This document shows, piece after piece, positions 1-9,731 of a stretch of 64,000 nt of DNA. Numbering within the stretch: position 1 is the stretch's first letter; every line of letters starts with the position of its first letter. The translations under genes were made by a program, and so were the position numbers. The stretch is from the NCBI RefSeq assembly GCF_036173125.1, contig NZ_CP108054.1:496001-560000 (forward strand). Direction: 5' to 3'. The stretch is from Streptomyces sp. NBC_00286 (GTDB lineage Bacteria > Actinomycetota > Actinomycetes > Streptomycetales > Streptomycetaceae). A model generated the notes under the pieces. That model saw only the letters and a program-made list of their open reading frames with translations. It ran no database searches and had not been told where the DNA came from.

Positions 1-1422
1 AAGAGCGAGGTCGACTGGTCCGCCACCATCGACCAGGTCAGCTCCGGCAAGGAGGTGTCCGGCGACCGCAACCCCGATGTGGTCGGCGACGCGCTCGAGG
101 AGCGGTCCTCTGTCGACGTACCCGCGTACGCGGCACAGCCGCTGTGGTTCACCTTCAAGATCCCCGAGAAGGCCCGGCCCGGCACCTACACCGGCACGGT
201 GAAGGTCAACGCCGACGGCCGTACCCAGACCACCTACCCGCTGACCATCGAAGTCGCGGACGCGAGTGTGCCCGACCCGGAGGACTACGACTTCTTCCTC
301 GACATATGGGCGCAGCCGGAGACGATGGCCAAGAACCACGGCGTCAGGCTCTGGTCCGACCGGCACTGGAAGCTGATCGAGAAGTACAACCGCGATCTGG
401 CGTCACGCGGCCAGAAGGTCATCAACACCACCATCGTCGACAACCCCTGGCACCACCAGTGGTCACTCGGCACCCGGGAATCGCAGACCGCCACGCCGTA
501 CACCAGCATGGTGGGCTGGAGCTGGAACGGAAAGACGTTCTCCTTCGACTTCGGCCGCTGGGACAAATACGTCCAGACCGCCAGACGCGCCGGTCTCGGG
601 CCCGACATCGGTGCCTTCTCCATGCTGGCGTTCCAGGACCAGGAGCACCTCACCTACACCGACACCCGCACCGGCAAGACCGTCTACGAGAACGTCGACC
701 TGGGCGGGGACCGCTGGCGGGAGGCGTGGGGAGCGTTCCTGCCCGCCTTCGAGAAGCATTTGAAGGCGAAGGGCTGGCTGGAGGACACCTGGCTGTCGTT
801 CGACGAGCGGCCCATCGACACCATGACGGTCGTCAAGGACTTCGTCCACGAGGTCGCACCGGTCTTCGACGACCGTATCTCCGTCGCCGGTTCGATCAGC
901 ACCGAGGGCGTCGCGTCCAACCTGTCCGTCGACTGGGGCGGCATCGACGCGATGACGAAGGAGAAGGTGGCGGAGCGGCGCAAGGCAGGCAAGACCACGA
1001 CCTTCTACGTGTACGGCTCGCCGGCCCACCCGAACACGCTGTCGTACTCGCCGGCCGTCGAGTCGCGGATGCTGCCGTGGATCTCCGCCCAGCGGAATCT
1101 GGACGGTTTCCTGCGCTGGTCGTACAACAGCTGGACCAGCGACCCCTTCAAGCAGCCGGTGCACGTCTTCACGCAGGGCGACGAGTACCTGGTCTACCCG
1201 GGCAGGGACGGCCCGATGTCCAGCATCCGCTGGGAGCAGCTGAAGGAGGGCATCGAGGACTACGAACTCATCGCCCAGCTGCGGAAGAAGGACGGCGGCG
1301 CCGACAGCGAGGCCCTGACCGAGGCCCTCACCACCGCGACCCGGAACCTCGACGGCCGGACGAAGGACGTCGGCGACATCGAGACCGCGCGGGCGGCCGT
1401 CGTGAAGGGGCTGACGTCATGA
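1..1422 (+). CDS. GH123-like (DUF4091) glycoside hydrolase, 5' truncated by window edge
   Basis: The reading frame is open from base 1, so the N-terminus, including any signal peptide, lies outside the window; 473 residues are visible. The start of the visible part is a beta-sandwich of the kind that precedes the catalytic barrel. The rest matches DUF4091, whose characterised relatives are GH123 beta-N-acetylgalactosaminidases. A neighbouring Asp-Glu pair in SFDERP (codons at 802-807) is in the position expected for the GH123 acid and the residue that orients the N-acetyl group. The stop overlaps the next start as ATGA, so it is translationally coupled to the beta-galactosidase gene. Substrate specificity is inferred from family and context only. 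Confidence 0.85.
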   Translation, partial: KSEVDWSATIDQVSSGKEVSGDRNPDVVGDALEERSSVDVPAYAAQPLWFTFKIPEKARPGTYTGTVKVNADGRTQTTYPLTIEVADASVPDPEDYDFFLDIWAQPETMAKNHGVRLWSDRHWKLIEKYNRDLASRGQKVINTTIVDNPWHHQWSLGTRESQTATPYTSMVGWSWNGKTFSFDFGRWDKYVQTARRAGLGPDIGAFSMLAFQDQEHLTYTDTRTGKTVYENVDLGGDRWREAWGAFLPAFEKHLKAKGWLEDTWLSFDERPIDTMTVVKDFVHEVAPVFDDRISVAGSISTEGVASNLSVDWGGIDAMTKEKVAERRKAGKTTTFYVYGSPAHPNTLSYSPAVESRMLPWISAQRNLDGFLRWSYNSWTSDPFKQPVHVFTQGDEYLVYPGRDGPMSSIRWEQLKEGIEDYELIAQLRKKDGGADSEALTEALTTATRNLDGRTKDVGDIETARAAVVKGLTS

Positions 1423-4400
1423 GGGGCAAGTGGAGATCTCTGCTGCTCGCCGGAGCTCTGTCTGTCATGCCCCTGACCAGCACAGGTGCCGCCGCGGAAC
1501 CGGTTCAGGCGGAGCCGCAGGCCCAGGCCCCGCGCACCGTCACGTACGACCAGTACTCCGTGAAGGTCGACGGCAAACCCCTGTACATCTGGGGCGCCGA
1601 GTTCCACTACTTCCGGCTGCCCAGCCCCGACGCGTGGCGGGACGTACTGCAGAAGATCAAGGCGGGCGGATTCAACGCCGTCTCGCTCTACTTCGACTGG
1701 GGCTTCCACTCCGCCAAGCCGGGCTCGTACGACTTCACCGGCACCCGTGACGTGGAGCGGCTGCTGAACGAGGCCGAGCGCGCGGGCCTGTATGTGATCG
1801 CCCGGCCGGGCCCGTACATCAACGCGGAGGTCTCCGGCGGCGGCATGCCCGCATGGCGCAAGACACAGGCCGGCGTGAACCGCACCTCCGAGCCGGAGTA
1901 CATGAAGGCGGCCCGGGAGTGGATGAGCCGGATCAACCCGATCATCGCGCGGCACCAACTCACCCGTGGCACCGGCAATGTGATCCTCTATCAGATCGAG
2001 AACGAGTACCAGGGCGGCCGCCAGGACGCCGACTACATGCAGACCCTCATCGACTGGGCGCGCCAGGACGGCATCGACGTCCCGACCTTCGTCAACGACG
2101 GCGGCGCCAACAAGAACTGGGTCAGTGGCAAGGGCGCCCCGGACATCTACGGCTTCGACGCCTATCCGCAGGGCTTCGACTGCAAGGACCCCGACACCTG
2201 GAAGAACCTGCCCGACTACTCGTACGTCAATGAGTGGAAGCCCGAGTCCCCACTGATCATCCCGGAGGCACAGGGCGGCGCCTTCGACCCCTGGGGCGGC
2301 ACCGGATACCAGGACTGCGCGAAGCTCACCGGCACCGACTTCACCCGGGTGTTCAGCAAGATGAACATCGCCGCCGGGGTGAGCGGCCAGTCCTTCTACA
2401 TGACGTACGGCGGCACCAACTGGGGCTGGCTCGCCGATCCCAACGCGGTCTACACGTCGTACGACTACGGGGCCCCGATCAACGAGTCCCGCCAACTGAC
2501 CGACAAATACCAGGAGTTCAAGCGCCTCGGATACATGGTCAACTCCGTGACCTCGCTGGCACGCACCGACAAGGCCGAGGCCCCCGCCCCGTCCGACGAC
2601 GCCCTGCGCATCGACCGGCGCGTCAATCCCGACGCCGGAACCCAGTTCTTCACCGTCCGGCACGCCGACACCCGCGTGAAGGACAAGGACGAGACCACCT
2701 TGTCGCTGAAGGGCGCGGACGGCGAGTATCCGCGCGTACCCCAGCAGGGAACGATCACCGTCGACGGCCGGGACGCCAAACTCCTCGTCGCGGGCTATGA
2801 CTTGCGCGAGGACCAGCGGCTCGTCTACTCCACCTCGGAGATCATGACGCACGCCCGGATCGCCGACCGGGACGTGGCGCTGCTGTACGGGCGTGACGGC
2901 GAGGCCGGCGAGACCGTGCTGCGGTACGCCGAGCGGCCGAAGGTCACCGTCCTCGACGGCGATGTCACCACCACCTGGGACGCCGAACGCGGTGACCTGC
3001 GGCTGAACTACACGCACAAGGGCCTGGCCCGGGTGCTGGTGAACGGCATGGAACTGCTGATCGCCGACACCGCCGAGACCGCCCACTGGTGGCGGCAGGA
3101 CACCGCCGCGGGCCCGGTTCTCGTACGAGGCCCTTCCCTCGTCCGTACGGCCGAACAGGCGGACGGCACTCTGAAGTTGACCGGCGACTCCACCGAGGCC
3201 GCGAAGATCGAGGTCATCGCGGACGCCAAGAAGGTGACCTGGAACGGCCGCAAGGTCGCCGTCACCCAGGCGCCGCGCCCGGTCGAGCTGCCTGAGCTGA
3301 CGACGTGGAAGTACAAGGAGGAGGCGCCGGAGGCGGCCCCCGGCTTCGACGACTCCACTTGGACCACCGCCGACCACCTTACCGCCAACAACCCAGACCT
3401 GGCCGGGTCGCTGCCGGTCCTCGCGATGGACGAGTACGGCTACCACCACGGCAACGTCTGGTACCGCGGCCGGTTCAAGACCACTGGCCGGGCGACCGCG
3501 CTCGCGTTGAACGCCAACACCGGCCCGACCGGCCAGTACGCGGTCTGGCTCAACGGCAGCTACCTCGGCAGTTCCGGCGACGGCGCGCACACCTTCGACA
3601 TCCCGGCCGGGACGCTCAAGGCGGAAGGCGACAACGTCCTTTCCGTGCTCGTCGAGAACGCGGGCCACAACGAGGAATGGGGCCACGACTACTCCAAGGA
3701 GCCGCGCGGTCTGCTCGGCGCCGAGGTGATCGGCGGGGCCTCCACCTTCACCTGGAAGATCCAGGGCAGCCGGGGAGGCGAAGATCCGGTCGACACCGCC
3801 CGGGGCCCGTACAACAACGGTGGGCTGTACGGGGAGCGGGCCGGCTGGTCCTTGTCCGGTTACCCCGACGGCGGCTGGAAGCGCAGCACCCTGGCGGCGG
3901 GCACCGAGAAGACCGGACCCGGCGTGCGCTGGTACCGCACCTCCGCGCGGCTCGACCTGCCGCAGGGCCAGGACAACGCGGTCGCACTCGATCTCGCCGA
4001 AGCGGACGGCGGCAGCACCGGCTACCGCGCCCAGATCTTCGTCAACGGCTGGCTGATCGGCCGCTACCTGCCGGACACCGGACCCCAGACACGCTTCGTC
4101 ATCCCCAAGGGCATCCTGCGCGAACAGGGCACGAACACCATCGCCCTGGCCGCGTGGTCCACCGAGGGCGGCGCGGGCCCGGGTTCCGCCAAGCTCGTCG
4201 ATCTCGGCGCCACGGCGGGCGGGATCAAGGTCGGTACGGTGGCCGCGCCGTCGTACGACGCCAAGACCTACGCCATGCCGACCGCTGGCGCCCATGTCAC
4301 CGTCGACGCCGAGCCGTTCCTGAACACCGGTACCGCCACCGAGGTTCCCGTGTCGCTCACCGTGCCGAAGGGCGCGCCCACGGCTCGGGACGTACAGCTG

Positions 4401-5066
4401 ACGCTGACGACGCCCGACGGATGGACCGCGACCACCGACGACACCACCCGTTTCGCCCGGGTCCGGCCCGGCGACACGGTGACCGCGGCCTACACCGTGA
4501 CCCCGCCCGGCGACCCGGTCCACTACGCCGTCCTGTCCGCGACCGCCACGCTCACACAGCCCGGCCGTCCGGGCACCGTCACGGGTGTACGGGCCGTGCA
4601 GGTGCCGCCGCCGGGGCTGTCCGCCGACGCCTATGTCAGCGACCTGACCCTGGCCAAGGCGGTCAACGGCTGGGGTCCGGTCGAGAAGGACGCCTCCAAC
4701 GGCGAGTCCGCGGCGGGCGACGGGCGGACGCTCTCGGTCGGCGGCACCTCGTACGACAAGGGCCTCGGCGTGCACGCGAACAGCCAGGTCCGGGTCTATC
4801 TCGGCGGCGGCTGCACCCGGTTCACCGCGACCGCCGGGGTGGACGACGAGGTCGGCGACAACGGCAGCGTCTCCTTCGAGGTGATCGCAGACGGCCGCTC
4901 CCTGTTCGACAGCCCGGTGCTGTACGGCTCCGACGGCGGCGCCGCGATCGACGTGGACGTGACCGGCGCCCGCTGGCTGGACCTGCTGGTCGACGGAGAC
5001 GGCGATGTCTCCACGGACCATGCCGACTGGGCCGACGCGAGGCTGACCTGCGGCGGCGGTGCCTGA
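1419..5066 (+). CDS. Secreted GH35 beta-galactosidase with C-terminal NEW3/NPCBM modules
   Basis: This 1215-residue protein begins with a Sec-type signal peptide (MRGKWRSLLLAGALS, cleavage after an Ala-rich stretch near residue 28). The GH35 TIM barrel follows: WGAEFHYFRLP near the start, the acid/base Glu in QIENEYQG (about E196) and the nucleophile Glu in IIPEAQGG (about E283). Jelly-roll domains fill the middle. The last 400 residues hold a NEW3-like domain and a final NPCBM-like domain (GTSYDKGLGVHANSQV), which binds galactose-type sugars in other enzymes. It removes terminal beta-galactose outside the cell. The start overlaps the preceding stop and its own stop overlaps the next start (TGATG), so it sits inside one operon. 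Confidence 0.93.
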   Translation: MRGKWRSLLLAGALSVMPLTSTGAAAEPVQAEPQAQAPRTVTYDQYSVKVDGKPLYIWGAEFHYFRLPSPDAWRDVLQKIKAGGFNAVSLYFDWGFHSAKPGSYDFTGTRDVERLLNEAERAGLYVIARPGPYINAEVSGGGMPAWRKTQAGVNRTSEPEYMKAAREWMSRINPIIARHQLTRGTGNVILYQIENEYQGGRQDADYMQTLIDWARQDGIDVPTFVNDGGANKNWVSGKGAPDIYGFDAYPQGFDCKDPDTWKNLPDYSYVNEWKPESPLIIPEAQGGAFDPWGGTGYQDCAKLTGTDFTRVFSKMNIAAGVSGQSFYMTYGGTNWGWLADPNAVYTSYDYGAPINESRQLTDKYQEFKRLGYMVNSVTSLARTDKAEAPAPSDDALRIDRRVNPDAGTQFFTVRHADTRVKDKDETTLSLKGADGEYPRVPQQGTITVDGRDAKLLVAGYDLREDQRLVYSTSEIMTHARIADRDVALLYGRDGEAGETVLRYAERPKVTVLDGDVTTTWDAERGDLRLNYTHKGLARVLVNGMELLIADTAETAHWWRQDTAAGPVLVRGPSLVRTAEQADGTLKLTGDSTEAAKIEVIADAKKVTWNGRKVAVTQAPRPVELPELTTWKYKEEAPEAAPGFDDSTWTTADHLTANNPDLAGSLPVLAMDEYGYHHGNVWYRGRFKTTGRATALALNANTGPTGQYAVWLNGSYLGSSGDGAHTFDIPAGTLKAEGDNVLSVLVENAGHNEEWGHDYSKEPRGLLGAEVIGGASTFTWKIQGSRGGEDPVDTARGPYNNGGLYGERAGWSLSGYPDGGWKRSTLAAGTEKTGPGVRWYRTSARLDLPQGQDNAVALDLAEADGGSTGYRAQIFVNGWLIGRYLPDTGPQTRFVIPKGILREQGTNTIALAAWSTEGGAGPGSAKLVDLGATAGGIKVGTVAAPSYDAKTYAMPTAGAHVTVDAEPFLNTGTATEVPVSLTVPKGAPTARDVQLTLTTPDGWTATTDDTTRFARVRPGDTVTAAYTVTPPGDPVHYAVLSATATLTQPGRPGTVTGVRAVQVPPPGLSADAYVSDLTLAKAVNGWGPVEKDASNGESAAGDGRTLSVGGTSYDKGLGVHANSQVRVYLGGGCTRFTATAGVDDEVGDNGSVSFEVIADGRSLFDSPVLYGSDGGAAIDVDVTGARWLDLLVDGDGDVSTDHADWADARLTCGGGA

Positions 5067-6301
5067 TGCCCGTGAGCGGGATGCGTTCGACACGCGGCAG
5101 GTTCACCGTGCTGCTGCTCGCGGTCATGGGTCTCGTGGCGGGGACGGTCGCGCCCGCCGAGGCCGGTCAGCAGGACGATCGGCGCGGCTGGACGGGAACT
5201 TGGGCGACGGCGGCCAGCGAGCACTACGAAGTCTCGGGGATGTCCGAAGTGACGGTACGGATGCCGGTGCACACCAGCGTCGGCGGCTCCTCCGTACGCA
5301 TCCGCCTGACCAACGCCTACGCCACCGACCCGGTGACGATCGGGCACGCGACCGTGGGCCTGCGTGATGGGGGTTCTGCCGTTGCGCGCCCGTACGACGT
5401 GCGGTTCGGCGGGAAGCACGAGGTCACGATCCCGGCGGGCGGCGAGGCGGTCAGCGATCCGGTCCGGCTCGCCGTGCCGGCCCTGGCCGACCTGGTGGTC
5501 AGTCTCCATCTGCCCGGCCAGGTGACGCACATCACCGATCACTGGTGGGCGCAGCAGACCGTCTACTGGACGGACTACGGGGCGGGCGACCACGCGGCCG
5601 ACACCGCCGGTGACGCCTTCACCTGGACCACCACCAGCTGGCCCTTCCTCAGCGGCGTCGATGTGACCGCGCCGAGTGCCCGGTCGGTGGTGGCGCTCGG
5701 CGACTCCATCACCGACGGGTCCTTCTCGACGCCCGACACCAACCAGCGCTGGCCCGACCTGCTCTCCGCCCGGCTGAACGCCTGCCGGCCCGGCGCCGGG
5801 GTGCTCAACGCGGGCATCACCAGCAACCGGATCACCGCCGGTACCGCGACCAACCCCTCGGCCCTGGACCGCCTCGAACGGGACGTGCTCTCCCAGCCGG
5901 GGGCCAGGACCCTGATCCTCTTCGAGGGCATCAACGACCTCGGCGGGGCGAGTGCCGAGCAGATCATCGCCGGGATGACGGAGATCGCCGACCGGGCGCA
6001 CCAGCGCGGGATGCGGGTCGTCGCCGCCACGATCACGCCGTACAAGGACTTCACCTGGGGCGGCTGGAGCGAGGCGACGGAGGCCCGGCGGCAGCAGGTC
6101 AACGCGTTCGTCCGGGACTCCGGAGGGGTCTTCGACGGCTACGCCGACTTCGACAAGGCGGTACGGGACCCGGTGGATCCGCGGCGGCTCGGCGCGGCGT
6201 ACGACTCGGGCGACCATCTGCATCCCAACGACGCCGGGATGAAGGCCTTCGCCGACTCCATCGACCTCACCGCGCTCGGGCTCGGCCGCGGCTGTTCCTG
6301 A
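5066..6301 (+). CDS. Secreted SGNH/GDSL-family esterase
   Basis: This 411-residue protein has a signal peptide (FTVLLLAVMGLVAGTVAPAEA). The SGNH-hydrolase blocks are clear: block I GDSITDGS with the nucleophile Ser near residue 214, block III EGINDLGG, and block V SGDHLHPNDAG with the catalytic Asp and His. About 190 residues precede block I, as in secreted Streptomyces esterases that carry an N-terminal beta-domain. The ATG overlaps the upstream TGA by one base; a second ATG five codons later is a possible alternative. In this operon it probably removes O-acetyl groups (for example from sialic acid or other sugars) to expose substrate to the glycosidases, but that is inference. Confidence 0.88.
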   Translation: MPVSGMRSTRGRFTVLLLAVMGLVAGTVAPAEAGQQDDRRGWTGTWATAASEHYEVSGMSEVTVRMPVHTSVGGSSVRIRLTNAYATDPVTIGHATVGLRDGGSAVARPYDVRFGGKHEVTIPAGGEAVSDPVRLAVPALADLVVSLHLPGQVTHITDHWWAQQTVYWTDYGAGDHAADTAGDAFTWTTTSWPFLSGVDVTAPSARSVVALGDSITDGSFSTPDTNQRWPDLLSARLNACRPGAGVLNAGITSNRITAGTATNPSALDRLERDVLSQPGARTLILFEGINDLGGASAEQIIAGMTEIADRAHQRGMRVVAATITPYKDFTWGGWSEATEARRQQVNAFVRDSGGVFDGYADFDKAVRDPVDPRRLGAAYDSGDHLHPNDAGMKAFADSIDLTALGLGRGCS

Positions 6302-6346
6302 CGCACTCATTGACTCCTTCTCCACCCACGAGTGAGAGGCACATTC

Positions 6347-7795
6347 ATGGCAGTCGACCGTAGACAGTTCATGACCACCGCGGCAGCCCTCGGCGGCGCG
6401 GTGCTGCTCGCCCCGCCGGGCACCGCCCAGGCCCTCGCCCGAGGGGCGACGCCCCGCGCCGCGGGCATTCCCGACTACGAGCCCACCAAGGCGTCCCTCG
6501 ACACCCATCCCGTGCCGCGCTGGTACAAGGACGCCAAGTTCGGCATCTTCATCCACTGGGGCATCTACTCGGTGATCGCCGGCGCGACGCCGAGAAGTGC
6601 CTCCGAGTGGTACCTCTGGTACCAGAGCACCAAGGACACCGCCGAGTGGAAGTATCACCGCGACACCTACGGCGAGGACGTCACCTACGACGACCTCATC
6701 CCCCAGTTCAAGGCCGAGAAGTACGATCCCGACGCCTGGGTGAAGCTGTTCGAGCAGGCGGGCGCCGAGTACTTCGCGCTGACCAGCAAGCACCACGACG
6801 GATTCGCCCTCTACCCCAGCAAGGTGACGGACCGTCACTCCGTGGCGTACGGCCCGAAGCGCGACCTCGTCGGTGAGCTGATGACCGCGGCCCGCAAGCG
6901 CGGCACCGTGCGGCCAGGCCTGTACTACTCGCTCGGCGAGTACTTCAACCCGGCGATCGGCCGGCCGATGCGCAACTTCTACACCGACGAGGAAATCCCG
7001 ATGACCGGCTACAAGCCGGTCGAGGACTACATAGGCGACTACGAGCTCGAGCAGCTCTACGAGATCATCGACCGCTACGACCCGGAGCTGCTGTGGGCGG
7101 ACGGACAGTGGTTCCGGCCGACGGGCGAACCGCCGTGGCGCAGTGAGGAACCCCTGGCCCACTACTACAACCAGGCCAAGAACCGCAGGCACCCCAAGGG
7201 GGTGGTGATCAACGACCGGTTCGACACCCACTTCGACTTCGCGACGTACGAGCAGCGCACCAACCCCACGATGGATCCGCAGAAGTGGGAGTGCTGCATG
7301 ACCATGGGCTACTCCTGGGGCTACAACAAGCACGAGCCGGACGAGGACTACAAGACCTCCGAGTTCCTGATCCAGCTGCTCGCCGACGTGGTCAGCAAGA
7401 ACGGCAACCTGCTGCTCAACATCGGGCCCAGGCCGGACGGCACGATCCCCGAGATCATGCAGGAGCGGCTGAAGGACATCGGCGCCTGGCTGAAGGTCAA
7501 CGGCCCGGCGATCTACGGGTCCACGCCCTGGGTGCGGGCGGAGGAGGAGGGCGGCTCGCTCGGCGTCCGCTACACCGTCTCCCCGGGCAAGTTCAACATC
7601 ATCGTGCTGGGCGCGCCCAGCGGCACCCTCTCGGTGCCCGGCGACATCCCCATCAGCGCCACTTCCCGGATCCGGTTGCTCGGCAAGAGCGGCAGTCTGC
7701 GGTGGACCCGCCGTGACGGAAAGATCAACATCACCGTCCCGTCCTCCCTGCCCAGCGACATCGCCAACGTCTTCACCGTCGACTGGGCCCGGTGA
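6347..7795 (+). CDS. Secreted GH29 alpha-L-fucosidase (Tat signal)
   Basis: The start was chosen at the ATG behind a GAGAGG ribosome-binding site; a GTG 15 bases upstream lacks one. The 482-residue protein opens with a twin-arginine signal (VDRRQFMTTAAALGG). It continues with GH29 hallmarks: WYKDAKFGIFIHWG, SKHHDGFALY, and the nucleophile Asp in LLWADGQW (about D252). NLLLNIGPRPDGTI closes the barrel, and a short beta-domain ends the protein. It hydrolyses alpha-linked L-fucose from glycans outside the cell. The gene lies 45 bases after the esterase, and its stop overlaps the next GTG (GTGA). Unlike many relatives it carries no extra C-terminal carbohydrate-binding module; such modules occur instead as the next two genes. 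Confidence 0.94.
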   Translation: MAVDRRQFMTTAAALGGAVLLAPPGTAQALARGATPRAAGIPDYEPTKASLDTHPVPRWYKDAKFGIFIHWGIYSVIAGATPRSASEWYLWYQSTKDTAEWKYHRDTYGEDVTYDDLIPQFKAEKYDPDAWVKLFEQAGAEYFALTSKHHDGFALYPSKVTDRHSVAYGPKRDLVGELMTAARKRGTVRPGLYYSLGEYFNPAIGRPMRNFYTDEEIPMTGYKPVEDYIGDYELEQLYEIIDRYDPELLWADGQWFRPTGEPPWRSEEPLAHYYNQAKNRRHPKGVVINDRFDTHFDFATYEQRTNPTMDPQKWECCMTMGYSWGYNKHEPDEDYKTSEFLIQLLADVVSKNGNLLLNIGPRPDGTIPEIMQERLKDIGAWLKVNGPAIYGSTPWVRAEEEGGSLGVRYTVSPGKFNIIVLGAPSGTLSVPGDIPISATSRIRLLGKSGSLRWTRRDGKINITVPSSLPSDIANVFTVDWAR

Positions 7796-8745
7796 GCGGC
7801 ATGGGAATCAGGAACGGTACCCAGTTCGACACCCTGGGCCCCACGCTCACTGTCACCACGGAACCCGCCGAGCCGGCCGGCGGTGACACGGTCACCGCCA
7901 CCGCGGTCCTCACCAACGACTGCCCCTTCCCGCTCCGCAACGCCGTGCTCCACCTGATCGACCCCGGCGCCACCACGGCGGCGAAGACCATCCCGCTCGG
8001 CGACCTGCGGCGCGGCGCGAGGACAACCCGGCGCTGGGAGACGGCGATGCCGGCCGACGTGGCCGGGAACGTGTCGTTCACCGCGCACGTGGTCTTCGAC
8101 GTCGACGGGCGCAGCAGCGACTGCGCGCGGTCCGCGAAGACGGTCACGGTGCCCTACGAGCCCAACGGGGTGCGGGACCCGTACCGGACGTTCGCCACCA
8201 CCGACGACGCCGAGTTCGGCCAGTACGGCAGCCAGTTGGTGATCTGGGCGGGCGGCCGCGACTTCTCCGGCGGCACCGACGAGAAAGGGGGCATCCGCCT
8301 TCCCGGCTCTGCTGCCGCGGCGAGCGTGGTGCAGGTCAAGACGGTCAGCCTCACCGGCAGCGACAACCCCACCGCCAAGTACGGGATCGCGGTCGCCAAC
8401 GACCTGACCGCTCCGGAGAAGGGCGGCTATGCCGTACTCACCATGTCGAAGTCGTTCGGCCTGGAGTTCATGACCGACAGCGACGGCGACGGACGGCTCG
8501 ACACCTGGGCCGGTGGCGGCGGTTCCACCCACCCCGCCTGGCTGCGCCTGGTCCGCGACGGCACCACGTACACCGCGTACTCCAGCACCAACAGCGGTCT
8601 TTCCTGGATCGAGATCGCGAGCGTGAACGTCCCCTCCGCGAGCGGCGCCCTGGATGCCGGCGTGGTGGCAAGCGCCGTGAACCTCAACTACCCCGGCACC
8701 ACCGTGCAGGCCGTGTTCGACCACTTCTCAGTGGAGACGAGATGA
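7792..8745 (+). CDS. Orphan two-domain beta-sandwich protein (NEW3-like plus glycosidase-tail module), no signal peptide
   Basis: The 317-residue product starts at a GTG overlapping the fucosidase stop and has no visible signal peptide, membrane segment or catalytic domain. Residues 15-125 form a NEW3/CARDB-like beta-sandwich (TLTVTTEPAEPAGGDTV) that is paralogous to the start of the next gene. Residues 128-317 (DPYRTFATTDDAEFGQYG, then DSDGDGRLD) closely parallel the last 190 residues of the GH89 enzyme downstream, where the same module is attached to a catalytic domain. It looks like a glycosidase tail living as a separate protein. How it would leave the cell is unclear; a binding or scaffolding role is a guess. 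Confidence 0.8.
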   Translation: MSGMGIRNGTQFDTLGPTLTVTTEPAEPAGGDTVTATAVLTNDCPFPLRNAVLHLIDPGATTAAKTIPLGDLRRGARTTRRWETAMPADVAGNVSFTAHVVFDVDGRSSDCARSAKTVTVPYEPNGVRDPYRTFATTDDAEFGQYGSQLVIWAGGRDFSGGTDEKGGIRLPGSAAAASVVQVKTVSLTGSDNPTAKYGIAVANDLTAPEKGGYAVLTMSKSFGLEFMTDSDGDGRLDTWAGGGGSTHPAWLRLVRDGTTYTAYSSTNSGLSWIEIASVNVPSASGALDAGVVASAVNLNYPGTTVQAVFDHFSVETR

Positions 8746-9656
8746 CAACCCATCGCCTCGCCCAGGCCGCCTACCGCCCCGAACAGGACTTCCTCCCGCC
8801 GCCCGTCTCCCTCACCGTCACCCCGGCCACCCCCGGGCCGGGCCAGGCCGTGTCCCTGACCGCCACCCTCAAGAACACCACTGGCATTACCCTGCGCGGC
8901 ACCGTGCTCTACCTCGCCGTGGGCGACATCGCGGAGTCGGACGGCCTCGGCGGCCTCGCCCCCGGACGGTCGGTCACCCGCACCTGGCGGACCCGGCTCC
9001 CAGACGACGCCGAGGGCCGCATCGCGTGCACCGCCCACGCGCTCTTCGACGTCCACCGGCACGGCTCCGACTGCACCCGCGCCACCTCGTCACTGAGGCT
9101 GCCGTACCGCTCGCTGGCCAGTGCCTTCGACAACGCCGGCATCTCCTCCGACGACGCCACCACCACCGCCGACATCGACGGCTCGCGTTCCAGCCTGTCC
9201 GCCCAGGCGCTGGCCTCGGTCGGACTGACTCCCGGGGCCTCGGTCACCTACGGCGGGACCCCCTTCACCTGGCCGGACACCGAGCCCGGGGCCAAGGACA
9301 ACGTGGTGTCCTCCGGGCAGACCGTACGGCTGTCCGGCACCGGCTCGCGGCTGGCCTTCCTCGGCACCTCCACCTGGGGCGACGGCAAGGGGCCAGGGAA
9401 GGTCGTGTACGCGGACGGCACGGAGCAGGCCTTCTCCGTCGAGGTCCCCGACTGGTACTCGGCGAACTCCGCGGCCGCGGCGGTCCTGCCGTACCGCAAC
9501 ACCCCCTCGGGCCAGGACAACAACCCGGTCAGCCTCTACACCTTCGGCGTCGAGCTGGAGGACAAGGAACTGCACTCCGTCGTGCTGCCGAAGGTCAGCG
9601 ACGGCCTGTCGAGCGGTGGCCCCGCTCTGCACATCTTCGCGATGACCGTCGCCTGA
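8742..9656 (+). CDS. Orphan two-domain beta-sandwich protein, no signal peptide
   Basis: This 304-residue protein starts at an ATG overlapping the previous stop (ATGA). Its first 120 residues (VSLTVTPATPGPGQAVS, then FDVHRHGSDC) repeat the N-terminal domain of the upstream gene, including a shared DC near the domain end, so the pair arose by duplication. The C-terminal half (LASVGLTPGASVTYGG, FTWPDTEPG, FLGTSTWGDG) resembles the beta-domain often found at the C-terminus of Streptomyces GH29, GH92 and related enzymes. There is no signal peptide and no catalytic domain. A strong hairpin follows the stop, so this is the last gene of the coupled block. Confidence 0.8.
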   Translation: MTTHRLAQAAYRPEQDFLPPPVSLTVTPATPGPGQAVSLTATLKNTTGITLRGTVLYLAVGDIAESDGLGGLAPGRSVTRTWRTRLPDDAEGRIACTAHALFDVHRHGSDCTRATSSLRLPYRSLASAFDNAGISSDDATTTADIDGSRSSLSAQALASVGLTPGASVTYGGTPFTWPDTEPGAKDNVVSSGQTVRLSGTGSRLAFLGTSTWGDGKGPGKVVYADGTEQAFSVEVPDWYSANSAAAAVLPYRNTPSGQDNNPVSLYTFGVELEDKELHSVVLPKVSDGLSSGGPALHIFAMTVA

Positions 9657-9657
9657 A

Positions 9658-9702
9658 CCGAGCCGCGGCGCGGTGCGACCATCACATCGCACCGCGGCTC
9701 GG
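9658..9702 (+). terminator. Hairpin terminator after the first glycosidase block
   Basis: Two bases after the preceding stop there is a long inverted repeat. The right arm TCGCACCGCGGCTCGG pairs with a left arm that has a five-base bulge, around an 8-base loop. No T-run follows, which is usual in Streptomyces. It separates the coupled block from the GH89 gene, which has its own ribosome-binding site. Confidence 0.7.
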
Positions 9703-9731
9703 AAGATCCGAAAAGTTCTGAGAGGACGTTC

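Noticed and set aside
1260..5093. Very long open frame on the minus strand opposite the GH35 gene
   Set aside because: It mirrors a clearly homologous gene on the other strand; long antisense frames arise automatically in very GC-rich coding DNA. The same holds for the minus-strand frames at 9090-13076 and 46991-49915.
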